Origin: Eremophila alpestris peregrina
Lineage: Eukaryota; Chordata; Aves; Passeriformes; Alaudidae
Length of the DNA: 64,000 bases
Assembly: GCA_009792885.1 (NCBI GenBank)
Contig: WMCF01000112.1
Coordinates: forward strand, 645,198 to 709,197
Reading direction: 5' to 3'
The notes below the pieces were generated by a model, which did no database searches, was not told the origin of the DNA, and saw only the letters and a list, made by a program, of their open reading frames with translations. Of this stretch, positions 32,269-44,500 are shown piece after piece; the stretch's first letter is position 1, and each line of letters opens with the position of its first letter. The position numbers and the translations under genes are program-made.

Positions 32269-35200
32269 TTCTCCCTTCAGCAGCAGGGACCTTTGTCACT
32301 GGGCACGTGTGGAATGAAACACTGGCTGTGTGCTAGGGCATGAATCAGTGACAGAACTCTTATTCCTGCTGCCCCCAGTGCGCATTGAGAGCTTGGTTTG
32401 AAATAACTGGGGAAGTACCACTCTATAATAGTCCTAGTGAGAAACCAGCTTTGGGGACAGTCCTGTGATGACATGGACACACTGGAGTTGGGACCTCTGT
32501 CCTTCAGGATGGCTGGACACAGCAGAGTCAGAGCAGTTTTCACTTCCAGGAGAGCTTACAGGCAGGTAACTCTAGTCAGAGAATTAAGTTTAATTTGATT
32601 TCTACACTGCTGATCTGGGTATACAGTTGTCACCGGCATAAAAATGGTAAAAAGAGAAACTGAGATCCTGTTATGATATTAAGCGCTTGATCAAACAGAA
32701 ATACTTCTGGTCTCTCTTCACACACACCAGAATCCCAGCAGAGGAGGAAGCTACTTTGTAGTCTTATCACAACAGAAGAAAAGAAAGCTTTGCTTGTTCT
32801 ACTTTTTTCTGTCTTTGAGTTAAAAAATTCAGGGCATCTGAGGTTTGTTAAAATATTTGGGAATACCTTGGCTTAAATAATAAATGGTAACAATGATACC
32901 TACTGCTTTACAATTAAAGTACTTATTGTGTCCATTAGTAATGATGTTTCAGATCTGTCAGTTAACAAAATATAATGCCAAAGATGCTCTCAGCAAGATG
33001 AAACTTTTAAGTTCTGGAGTGAAATCTGACATCTTCCTTGGCAGTGGCCCTACCACTTCCTCCTTGTTTAGAGGTGAGTCACAAACCTCAGTAAAATGTG
33101 AATAAAAGGTGTCACTCCAAACCACCGTAAAAACCTAAAAGCATTCAGGTGATGTGAACAAGAGCCTTAGTAATAGGCTTTACTGATGTTTGTCACCAAA
33201 AAACCCCCTAAAATTATCTTTGTCTCAGCAAGACCATTTCTGCTGCAGTTTCAAATGAAGATATGACAGATTTTACTGTTTGCTGTTCAGTGTTAACATC
33301 ACCACTTAGATGAGAAATAGTGAATAATAAAACCTCAAGTTCTTACAAGTCTTGGTGGTTAGAATTGAACAAAAATCAGCATATTTGAGTAATTTTTTTT
33401 TACCTAGTATAATCAGTTGATCTTCCTAACCAATAAGCACATTAATGTATATATTTCCTGTATTTCAAAATTTTTGGGTTTCTTATTTTTATCAGTATTT
33501 TAATTAGACACAAAGTTGTAAAACTGTGGGGGCTTTTGTGTATGTATAGAAAGATTTCCTTAACCTGCAGCAGTGTAGTGATGTCTTTTGCTGGTAAAAA
33601 AAAAAACTAAGAACATTGATTTGGTCATTCATGTTCATCTTAAAAAACAAAAAGCATTTACACTTTAATATTGTATCATATAAATAGACATCTATAGCTC
33701 TGCATACATTATTAATAGCTTTTTATTGCCTGCTTTATTGGTTTCACTACTGCTTCTCCTCTTGGGAAGTCATGTAAAATACAAAGCTGCACAAATGCCC
33801 ACGTTGCAAGAGCCACTATATACAGAGCAAATAAGATTGCACAAGTACAAATATTCGCTGGAGCAGCTTCCTGCAATTCATGTAACATAATAACACTCCA
33901 CAAATGCAATCCTCCTAGCAACTAATATTATTCCAAGTATTTAATTCTTTTTTTTAACCTATGACACTTGTGCTGCTATTTGAATATTGAAAGAAATTTT
34001 ATTCCTGTGTTTTCTGACAAGAAAACAGAATTCTTGTTGAGAAGAAACAAAGAACTTTAAATGTGACTCGGGGTAAGTAGCAGTAGATGTTTAGGGGGGC
34101 TACAACTGAGTCTGTGTGGATGGAAAGCACTGGAGACAGGATTATTTTCAATAGTTAACCTTGTGTCAGCCACTGACTTGAGGCTGAGGCCAAATGAAGG
34201 AAAAGAGCATGTGATGAAGGAAGAAACTTTGGCCTCCTCCCTCCAGCTGCTGCAGAGGGTGTTCCTGCCAGGGTGTCCCAGCTGTTTCCCTTTGTGACCT
34301 CTTCACTCTAATTTCTAAAGGCAAATACTTTTTGATGTCTCAGGATTTCCCTCAATGTTTAATAACTTCTTATTGTGGGTTTGAGTGGCTTTTTTAATAT
34401 GTTGAGAGTTTTTCTGTCTCTCTCCTACACACCACACAATTCCCCAGCTGTTCTTTCTGCTTTATTCCAGTTGTAACCTTCTGACCATCTGAGCTTTAAA
34501 GTTCCTGCACTAAACTTAAATGTGTTTCTTTAAGGACAATTACAAAGCTTTCAGGACCAACTGGTCACAGCAACCTTTCAGATGTTTTGTTTCTGGCAGT
34601 TGTTCATTCACAGGGCTGTCATTTGGTTCCCTTCATGCCAGTTTTCTACCTCTATGAGGATTTTTTGCATCTCCTCGGTGCCCGTGTGGCCCATACTTTT
34701 GTGTACGACCCCAGGGATACTCCATCCATCGGAGCACACCTCACACTGGCTCTCTGCAGGCCCCAAGAGCTGCTGTGTGAGGAAACATCTGAGTGCTGCC
34801 CTCCTTGGTTCCTGGGCTGTGGCAGCCAGCACAGCAGCGTTTGCCTCTCCTTTTGGTGAGGTGAGCTACTGCCTTCCTCAGGATTTGGAAAGGTGGCTCC
34901 CTTCCCTGGCAGGTCTTGCAGCATGAAAGGAGCTTTCTGTAATGAAGCAGAAGCAGGGCAGGGCTCTGGAAAGGTCTCGCTGAGGCTGACACCTGGTGCT
35001 CAGGAGCAAGTGCTCCGACTCCTCATTCCTCCCCCTGTCAGCATCGATAAGCCTCTCCTACCTGACGGGAGCTTTTATTGCCCTTGACTGCTCTCCATTT
35101 ATACAAAGGTTAAATCTTCCCCTCTGTCTGTGCTTCAGAGCAATGTGCTATTTAGAAAACAGTGCTTCCATTGAATGCAATAAAGGCAGGCGCATCTGGC

Positions 35201-36924
35201 GGAGTTGTCGGGGCTTTTGGGGTTTCTTTTATTCTATTTTTCTTCCTCTTGGCAATAGGTCATGGAGTAGGTGCAACTTAAACTTTTCATGTTCTGACAT
35301 GCTGCAATTACCCCTGCAGCAGGGGAGACCCAGGAGGATCAGCACAGTGCAAGTCTGCTGTATTTAGAGATATGCCCATCGAAAAGGGGGAAAAAGTTGA
35401 GCCTTTTAAATGATCTCATGGGTGGTTTGGTTTTTATGTTCCCTGTGCCAAGGGGACACTTGTCAGGCAGCAGTGTCAAATGGCTCACTTGCCATCCAGG
35501 TGTGAATGGGGATTGTCTTGCTCTTCATTGCAGGAGGACAGAAGAGTTTTGACTGGCATCTCTGGAAGAGAGAAAAATCCTCTTGTGTTCTTCCACAGCT
35601 CTTCCTTGGGCATAATCCCAAAAGGCCTGGGTTCAGTTCCTGGTTGTGAAATTACCCTTTCTAGGTTTTCACAAGCACTATCCGTGAGTGGAGCTGCTAT
35701 CCCAGTTAAAGTACAGTATTTCTGTTCAGGATGCACTGGTTCTGTGAGCCTGAGCAGTTTGTTGTAGGAAGGGGTGAGGACAGAACCTTTGTAATCATTT
35801 CAAATTACCTCCTAGGTGTCGGAATTATACCGTGGCATTTGCAAGGCTCTCCCTCCTCTAACAACACACTGTGTATGTACCTTTACTGCCGTATTCTTTC
35901 CTTTTCAGCTCCCTGAAGCCGTTCTGCCCTGCTTCTTTTTCTTCCTGCAGGAAACAGGATCTTCAGAGGGTTTTCTGAAAGCTCTTTGTAATATTAGCGA
36001 ACATGTACAGGAAAACCCTCAGGTTATGTTCAACTCCTGGTATCCTTCACTTTAGATTTAAGAAATTCCCTTAAACTCTCATTAGTGAAGACCTTCTCAT
36101 TCCTATAAAAGTTTAAAGAAAATCTTTGTCTCATCAGAGATTTAACACAGCTCCTCGGCGTGGCTGAAGAAAGCAGATTCTTTGTGCTTCTCTGTTCATT
36201 CTGGAGCAAAGACAATTGTTACAAAAATGTGTCTTTATTGATGTGACCCTCGGGTTCCCTCATCACTTTTCGACTTATTACCTTTTCCTCTCTGCTGCTT
36301 TCTGCAAATCTTTTAATTGATGGGAGGGGAAAGGAAGGTTTTGATTAAATGCTGAGGAATCCAGGCAGGATTACTTCATTTCCCTCGGCACCGTGTGAGC
36401 CGGGACTGGCACAGCACACTCCGTGTTCCTGCTGCTTTCTCACCTCATCTGGCCCCCTCTAAAACAGGGGCATTTTAGTCATGTGTTTTTAAGCAGAGTG
36501 GCATAAAAAAGAGAATTCAGGTATCTGTGTGCAGCAAAGTTTGTTCAACTTCTTTCTTTGTGAATTTAAAACTATTTATGGTTTGTCTTTTTCAAGTTTT
36601 CTCTTCACAAAACTGAGTTACACTAAAAGTTCAGAAACTTCCTCACACATAATTAAGATAAGAAGCCAAGAAACTTGTATAGAAAAGAAAGTAAAAGAGT
36701 GAGAATTTAACTGTTATTGTTTTGGGAAGCCCACAGCTTCCATTAGAGACGTTTAGGGGGTGCATTATGCAATGTTAAGGTTCTTGAGTGAATCTTAGAA
36801 TTTAGATTCTACTAAAAAATAAAATAGGGAAGGAAGCAATGTTATGTGTTATTCCTGAGCTGACAGCTGCCTTCCCTGTCATCTCTGGGGCTTGGTAATT
36901 AACTCCTATACCTGACTCCCTTTC
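32269..36924. other. Single-copy non-coding DNA
   Basis: Nothing recognisable as a gene. Around 34580-35090 is GC-richer with overlapping open frames on both strands (60-114 codons) that match no protein I know. Around 35195-35215 and 36385-36425 there are small CpG clusters, too short to be CpG islands. The rest is AT-rich with short homopolymers. Confidence 0.65.
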
Positions 36925-37120
36925 TTTTTATTCTTTCTATGTTCTTTTATCTTCTTTTTCTTTCCTTGGGGTTTGTTTGTTTTGTTTTTGTTGGTTTGGT
37001 TGTTTTTTTGATTTTGTTTTGGGGTTTTTTTTTATTTTTTTGTTTGGCTTTTTTTTTAAAATGTCGTCTGTGTTTTTCCTTTCCTTTCTGTTTTATTTCT
37101 TATTTTTCTTTCCCTCCTCC
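36925..37120. repeat. T-rich/polypyrimidine tract with TG interruptions
   Basis: TTTTATTCTTTC-type pyrimidines pass into GGGGTTTGTTTGTTTTG, TTGGTTTGGTTG and TTTTGGGGTTTTTT, then back into CTTTCCTTTC and CCCTCCTCCC. The open frame across it encodes only F/L/C-rich low-complexity sequence and is not a gene. Confidence 0.85.
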
Positions 37121-40100
37121 CTCTCCTAAAGCAAGGAGCTTTAGACTCCTGTGAGTCTAAAGAAACAAGCATCCCATCCAGCACCCTGTACTTCCTGCCT
37201 TGCCTAAAAACCTCTTTGTTTTGTAAAGATATTGGACGTAGATGTGGCTTCAATGAATTTAAACCCAACCTACACAGAATTAGTGCCCCAGCACCAGCCT
37301 TACTGTGACTGCCCTGTCTCCTCAAATCCATGAACTGTGTCAGACCACTTTTAACAATTCTGGCTCTCAAACAGTTCTTGTTTAGCACCCATCAACTGAT
37401 GTTTGATCTGAAGTTAAAAGCTTAAATCTTCCTGAATAGGCAGCTTTAACCTGTCTGAATTTGCTACCATATACCTGAGTATTTAGAGACACCATTGGCA
37501 GCATAACACATTTGAGGTTTCCAGAATTACAGAAATGTTTCAACCATGCTGCGGTCAGAATTTAAAACTGTGGTTGTTCAGAAGTTTATGATGAACTTAG
37601 TTTTGAGTTTCAATTAAATCATGAGAGTTTAAGTTAAGAAAGAGAAAAAAAAAAAAAATCATGGCTGGGTTTGGGAGAGAGGGAGACTTGTGAGAACTCC
37701 TCAGAACACAGAGTGCTGGAAGAAATCCCACTAATGAGAAGTGCAGGTATGCTGTTCCCAATGAATAATGCATCAAAAAGAATCAGTGCTTTTCACTCTG
37801 CCTTATAAATAATGGGGTTTATCACGTGTGGGGGCCCATTCACAGATAAATAAATCAGACCATGGTTAAGGAGCTGGTGCAGAGTTCCAAATGCAGTTTG
37901 CCATTATAAAAATGAACTTCCATTGGCTGTGAAAAGTGACCTCTCCAACAGGCAACAGCAATGTTGATGGAACAATCCCCTAAAAATGCAAAGGATGCTA
38001 AATGTTGCAGCATTGGTAGCACAATCTCCCACAAATTGATTTGCTTTTTGCTAATCCTAGAGTTTTTTGGGGTTTTTTCAGTTTTGCCCAAAAGTGAAGA
38101 TGGATTTCTGGCTTTGTGGTTCATTTTTGTCTTAAACATGGTATGACTTAGGTGTGCTACAACTGTGTTCAAATAAGCCAGGTATTTTTCATATGAATTC
38201 CAAAATACTTACAAAATGAAGTTATTTTGTTGGGCTTAGTCACTGGAGGTTGGCTGTTGATAGCTTTTTGTTTGTAACACAGATATTTAGCACTTGTTTT
38301 TCTCATGAAATTCCTCTCAATTCCATCAGATCTTATTTATTTACATAGACCCATTATAAAATTACGTAGAACATGAAAGTTTCTAAGGGCCTTGTTCCCT
38401 TAATTAAACAATTAACTTGCCATTTTGGATTTGATCAAGAAATGATTGAACATGCCAGACTGTCTCCCCTCTGGAGCACATAACTGTGTCAGGGTCAATC
38501 ATGTTTCCTTTGGAGTCAGAGGCAAAGGGGCTTTCTCATAAATTAGACCACGCTCCTGATTTACAGTAGTAAATACCACACATAAGTGATTTTGTAATGT
38601 TCTTATAAGATTAAAAAAAAACCAATCCATAGATAATTTAATATGTCAGCAAGGTGGTTATTTAAATCAAATTACAACAAGCTGAAGAGGCCCATCAGCT
38701 GGGTCAATTTTTTCAACGCTTTAAGGAAATGAGAAAATAGTAACTAACATGGAAGAGCCTGGACACAGGGATGGAGCTGTAAATCCTTGTGCTTCACCTC
38801 AGGATCAAAGATGTGCTTGGCCTTAGGCCCTGCCATGAAGGATGGGGTGGCTGCTGATGTTTTGGAGGCTGTGGAGGGAAGGATTTCCAGCCTGGCTACT
38901 TCTCCTAGCCCTGAGGAGTGCTCTGCCCATGGGATGTGTTTCACCCAGGTGCTCTCCTGTACCTGAAACCAAGTTTGTCACCAGGCCAGTGTCACTGGGT
39001 CTGTCACTGTCAGCAGCAGGGGTCACAGAAAGCAGCATGAAAACCAAGCAATGCAGAGTGCCAGAGCACTTAGGGATCTGCCACCTCACACAATTTATGT
39101 GGAAAGCAATTGCTAAGCATCCTGTGGATAATTTGCTTTTTCTTGCTTCAGCTTCCTGCTGCTGAAGGCATTGTTGATTTTATTCTCAATTTTATTATAA
39201 CTTAACTTTCTTATGGTTTTAGAGTATTTGCTAGAAATAAACATGCTCCTTATGCACTACTCTGAAATGAATAAATTTTAATGGTGCTTTCACCAGAAAC
39301 CCAAGACTCTCTACAGCCACTTCTGCTCTACTGAAAAGATCACCCATCAAACTGGCAGTTGTCCATAAGATGTTTGCAGAATCTGAGTGATTTGCATATT
39401 GGAAACTGTTCATTGATACATTAAATAACATTTTATTGTGGACATCTGGTCTGCTAAAAATCTGCCAAAGTTTGTATCAGATAACTGCAGCAATTCGGAT
39501 TTATAGAAGGAATCTGTTCTGAAATATGTTAAAATACTGCCCCTCTTTCATTTCTAGCTTTTAGACACTATTGTGCAAAAGCTGTTCCTGTTAAGAGTCT
39601 GAGTCTTCCCTGCAGAACAGCTTCTTGTGTTTGTTCCTAGGAACCTTATAAAGAACAAAGAACTTTCTGCATCTCCATTTATGATTTCAGTTACATCCAA
39701 AGCAAAGTAGTAGCCCGTGTTCAAATATTGTTAGGGCTAAACATAATAAATAAAAATTAACTTTCCAGCTAAGCCAATCTGTGGCTGTGTACTCTGTAAA
39801 ATGACTAAACTGAACACATATGCTTGAGCCTGCCTACAACATCTGTAGGTTCTGTAGGAATCATTTAAATTCACTCTCTTTAATTCAAATATCCATTAGA
39901 TGAGAATTGTGCATTTTGCATGAGAATAGATTAATGACTTGTTTTGCCAATTTATTTCAGGTGAAATTCAGTGGAGTGTTCTTTTATGAAAATAAAAATG
40001 TGACTCAGCCCAAGAGAGAGGAGGCTTGCCCTTTTTTTTTTCTCTTAAGTTGATGTTTGATGTACTTCTAGTTGAGGCCAGTTTCAGTGTGTGTTACTAC

Positions 40101-41307
40101 ATCCATGCTGAGTTGTATTTTGACATGTCACTGTCAAAGGGCCCAGGGTTTCTGTCAATTGGGCTGTATAGAGCAGTAATTAATTCTGTTATAGAAGTGT
40201 CAGTGACTGAGAGATTCCTGAGCTGGAGCTCAGGCTCTGCACTGTCTGTGTTTGACTGGCACCAGTTTCCCTCTAATGACAGGGGAAGGATGCTGGCTCA
40301 GGGTGCCTTTTGGAGATCACAGTGTAAACTGCACTCTGACAAGGACCAAAAGGCCAAGCCCTGCTTTGATATACACAAAATAAACGAGTTACCTTAATAG
40401 GGGTGAAAACCCCCATAATTTTACAGGTTTCTGGGAGAGATCCAGCCATAATGAGCACTAATGTGGTTCCAGCCTGTGGGTCCTCAGGGTGATTCTTGAA
40501 AGTAAATCTGGTTTCTGCCTGAGCCCTTTCAGAGCTGCCCTGACAGTGGGCAGGAGCCCTGGTGCAGAGTCAGCCCATGGGGTGGCTGTTTCATGGAGCC
40601 ATGCACAAACCCCCCTGCAAAATGAGCCTTTGCTCGGGGCAGGTGTTGTATGAGTTGTGGTTCTTGTCCCTTTGCCACCCTAATTATAGCTCTCTGACAG
40701 TTTTCCACCTTCCCTGATGAGAATGATCCCATTGAAGTACTGCATGAGTAAGTTGGGTGACTGAGGTACAGGTGGTGATGGCAATTTCAAATCAGTCTGG
40801 GTTGTTTTCACTCCATTTTCGTGACACTTCAAAAAGGATGGCACCAGAAACACAAAATGGCCAATGCCTCGTGTTTTAAAAACATGTCATTTAATCGCCC
40901 CTCAGACAGCAAACATGGCTGGAAGAGTCCTAACTAGAGCTGTGCAAACTATTTAAAGCAGCGGCCAGACACGGTGTCAAGTGATTTCATTCCAGGCGTT
41001 ATTTCAGCCTGAACCTTGCCATGTGTTCTTCAGCAGAGTGTCAGTGCTGTGAAAACTTACAGCCTATTTCAGGAAAAGGCAGCCTGATCTCTGGCTCTCT
41101 ATGAAAGCCACTGACAAACAAATATTTTCTTCATTTTTTTCTCTTTTTGGTGGGCCATTTCTGCCTCCATCATGTTCAGTGTTCTTTGACTCAGGAGCAG
41201 TTTTATTGTGTGCCAGTGGCAGTGCTCTGAGCTCAGTTTTTTCTAAATTAACCAGCTTTGTGGATATCCTATTGAAAAAGGAAGCGAGGTGTGAGGAAAA
41301 GAGCTAT
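37121..41307. other. Single-copy non-coding DNA
   Basis: No gene, RNA or clear transposon is recognised. The GC-richer part 38740-39170 has overlapping frames of about 107 codons (plus) and 88 codons (minus) without known similarity. A 123-codon frame at 40026-40397 is likewise unrecognised. The segment 40865-41000, with several CpGs in AT-rich surroundings, could be a conserved non-coding element. Confidence 0.6.
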
Positions 41308-41508
41308 GGGTTCTTTTTTTGATCTGAACTTAGTTTTATTTTTTCCTTTGGCTGGGATTTATTTTACTTTTTTGGGGGAGTGCTTTGTTGTTGTTTGTTT
41401 TAAATTTTTATTGTGTTTTGTATTTTGTGGTGTTTTTCTGGTTTTGTTTTTGTTCTTTTTTGCTTGGTTGGGGTTTTTTTTGTTGTTTTACTTTTTGTTT
41501 CTGTTTAA
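41308..41508. repeat. T/G-rich low-complexity tract
   Basis: About 200 bp of T tracts broken by GGGG, GTTGTTG and TTTTGTATTTTGTGG. Open frames through it (75 and 108 codons) are F/L/C-rich and low in complexity, so they are not annotated as genes. Confidence 0.85.
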
Positions 41509-44500
41509 ATCAGATTGACTCAACTCTCACTAGTCAAATGTGCTCAGATAAAATTCCCTTAGCAAGGAAACATTTTCAGTACTATCACATCTTTCTGATC
41601 CTAAGAGTGGAATTCCTTGCACTTTGGGCAGAAAAGTGGTTTAATTTACCTTCTTGTTCAGAAATAAGCAGTAACATTGCATTTTGCTGGATGCAGGTTG
41701 ATGGTAACTAGGAGGAAAATGTTGTCTTGCTTCCTGAGATACTTCTGGCATTTGAGGGATAAGGCAGAATGGATCTTATTTTTCAGCAATGGCAGATGTA
41801 AGTCTTGGTTTGGGAATGATCAGGACCCTGCTCAGTCTTTGCCCTTTTATTTTACCTGGTACTGAAACATTTCATTAGCAGCATGCCACTTGTTGTTCCA
41901 CTGCTAGAATATTTTTGGGTTCTGATTTTCTTTCCTTCTCTTCTTTTCCTAGTCCTTAATTTGTTGTGTCTTTTTCAGTGTGGTTCTGGAGGCTTTGAGA
42001 ATCTCACGATAGTTAAAATATTTACTGTAGAGTTATTTAAGTTTTCCAGCATGACTGAAGACATGCATTTTAATAATCCAGTTTTTCTCGTGCGGCTGGC
42101 TGTTCTTTCTGCACTTAGCTCAGAGAAATGACTGTGTCGTTGCTGTGGCTCAGACAAGGAGCTCCCAGGAATGAAGGGCTGCAGACACATTCCTTTGGGA
42201 CAGGAGGAATAGAGCTCTGCTGTTGTATCCCAGGCTGTGCAGGCAGTTACACCATTGCTGGTTCCTCCTCTCAAGCCCAGGAAAGGTGGAAGTGTCTCAC
42301 TGGAGGCAGGAGGGTTGTTTCTGCCAGAGCACCTCCAAAAGGAGGGGAAAGCAGAAGGGACTCTGTGCTCACTTAGGAAGTTGAATAAGGCTTGTGAAGT
42401 GTGGTAGGAGCAGACTAACCAGGGCTCACGTCCAGCAGCTTGCAACCATGCTTTCATCCAGGACTGCTGGAGGCAGAGCAGTTGAAATAGCTCCTGAAAA
42501 CGCAGACATCTCCCAAACTGCTTGTTTCAAATCTGCCTCCAGTAAAATTTACTCCCCACAGCTCCTATTACTCTTCTGTCTGGAGCTGCCTTACGTCCTC
42601 CTTGCCTCCAAGTGTCTCACTGGGCATCACTGTTGATGCATCATCAAGAACAACCGAATGCTGTCTTGTGTGTGAGCCCAGGGGAGCCTGAAGCCTCACA
42701 AAGACACTGTTTACAGCCTGTTCACGGATTCAGGACTGCTTTTGTGAGACCAGGAGCTAAAGCCTCCCATAATTTTAATGTAAAATGAGATTTTGTAGGG
42801 TGGAGTTGGTACACCTGTGTCAGGGGTTTAATCTAAACTTGTTTCATTGGTCCAGCTGGAGGTGAATCAAGTAGTGACATTGCCCCTAATAATGTACCCT
42901 TGTCTTGGCATTTTGGAGCCTCAAAACTGAACAGGGTGTTGAAAATTTGGCAGACAGGCTTTTATATTTGATAATTGCATCGAGCCCCCCCACACCGAGG
43001 ACTCCTCTAAGCGAGGAGAGGAAAGGGTTTTACATTCAGCATGTGAATGTGGGCTTTTTGTAACTGTTAATCCTGGAAGGTTTCAGGCTCAATGTAAGAC
43101 TGCCATAGAGTGGTGAGTTTGTTCTTCACATTAAATTCTGCGGCAAGCTATGCAAGGGCAGTCGAAAATTTTCCGACAGCAAGTTTTCCCATCACAAAAC
43201 AGCAATTCATTGAATTACAATATGTGTTGGGACAGGGTTGAATGGTTAAGACACGGCTTTCTGTGCTCCTCTGTTCTCAGAGGAAGTAGCCCTTGAGATC
43301 CCGATGTCAGGCGGCTGTTACAGCAGCTCTGAGCTCAGCAAGCATTTCCAATCTTCATTCTCCCACTCCCTCTTCCCCCTCCACTGAAATTGTGCTCCCT
43401 GTTCACAATATTGCTGAGCTGTCTGTAATGATAAATGATGTGCCTTTCTTTAAATTTCCTTTCTGCTCAGTACTAGATATTGGCCGGCTTGGATGTGTGT
43501 TCTGGGTGGATAAATTACTTTGGCAAGTCACAGAGAATTTATGCACATGGCAACAGATGGACCCTGTGTGCTAGAATTTTTCTCTGTTGTTCTAATTATG
43601 TAACCTGATTTTACCTGAGGCAATTATAATTTCATGGGCAAAGTTCAGTTGTTTGGTTTGTTTGTTGTGCGTTGTTTTGTTTTGTTTTTTGGGGGTGTTT
43701 TCTTTTGTGTGAAATATGAACCTGTACGCTGAACGAAATTTTGGTCTCAAACCTTGTTATAGGCCAAAGTAAAACTGGGCCATTACTCAGCTGCACATCA
43801 GCCTTTAGTGAGCATCGATCTTTTCACATACATGACTTGTGTTGTCAAGTGGATCTTGAGAGTTTCAGAGAACAGAGCCTGGGGTTTGTCTCTTGATAAG
43901 GATTGCTGGTGTATGGCACAGATAACTTCACAGAACGTTTGGGAGGAATTCAAAATGTCTGCAGCCAGGCCATGCTAGAAATGAACATGGTGTTGTTCCT
44001 AATTTAGAAAGTAGTCTACCTTTGATAGTCAGAGGCTTTCCTTATTTTGTCCTGTTGCTGTGCTTTTGTTTCAAAGGAGTGGTGAAGGTAGAGCTTCATG
44101 TGGAAAAGCAAAATCATTTCAGACTAGAGCACAAGCTGAGGAATGGATCCTCAGCTTCCCCTGAACTGCTGACACTTCTGTCACTGACTTTGTCCTTGCT
44201 TGCACTGTGTCCTCATTTGTGCTTTGGTGACACATATTTTCATGCAGCTAACTCTAAGTATTCCTCTGGATAAAGCTGCTGCCCTTTCTTTTAGGGTTCT
44301 GCAGTATTTGGTACTTGCACAAATAGTTGAAATTACTTTCAACAAAACATGAACAGAAGCTTTGTTTACAAGTCGTGATTGGTTAGGACTTCCAAAAATC
44401 CTTAATTTTCTTTTAAATCCTGAGAGAATACAGGAAGCTTATCTGAAGATGGAGAAGGAATAGAGAGTTGGGCTGTTTTTTCAGTCCATTGTTTTACTCT

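Noticed and set aside
41291..41711. Apparent membrane-protein-like frames rich in F, L, C and V
   Set aside because: They are translations of a T/G-rich low-complexity tract. The same applies to 36939-37154 and 30876-31118.
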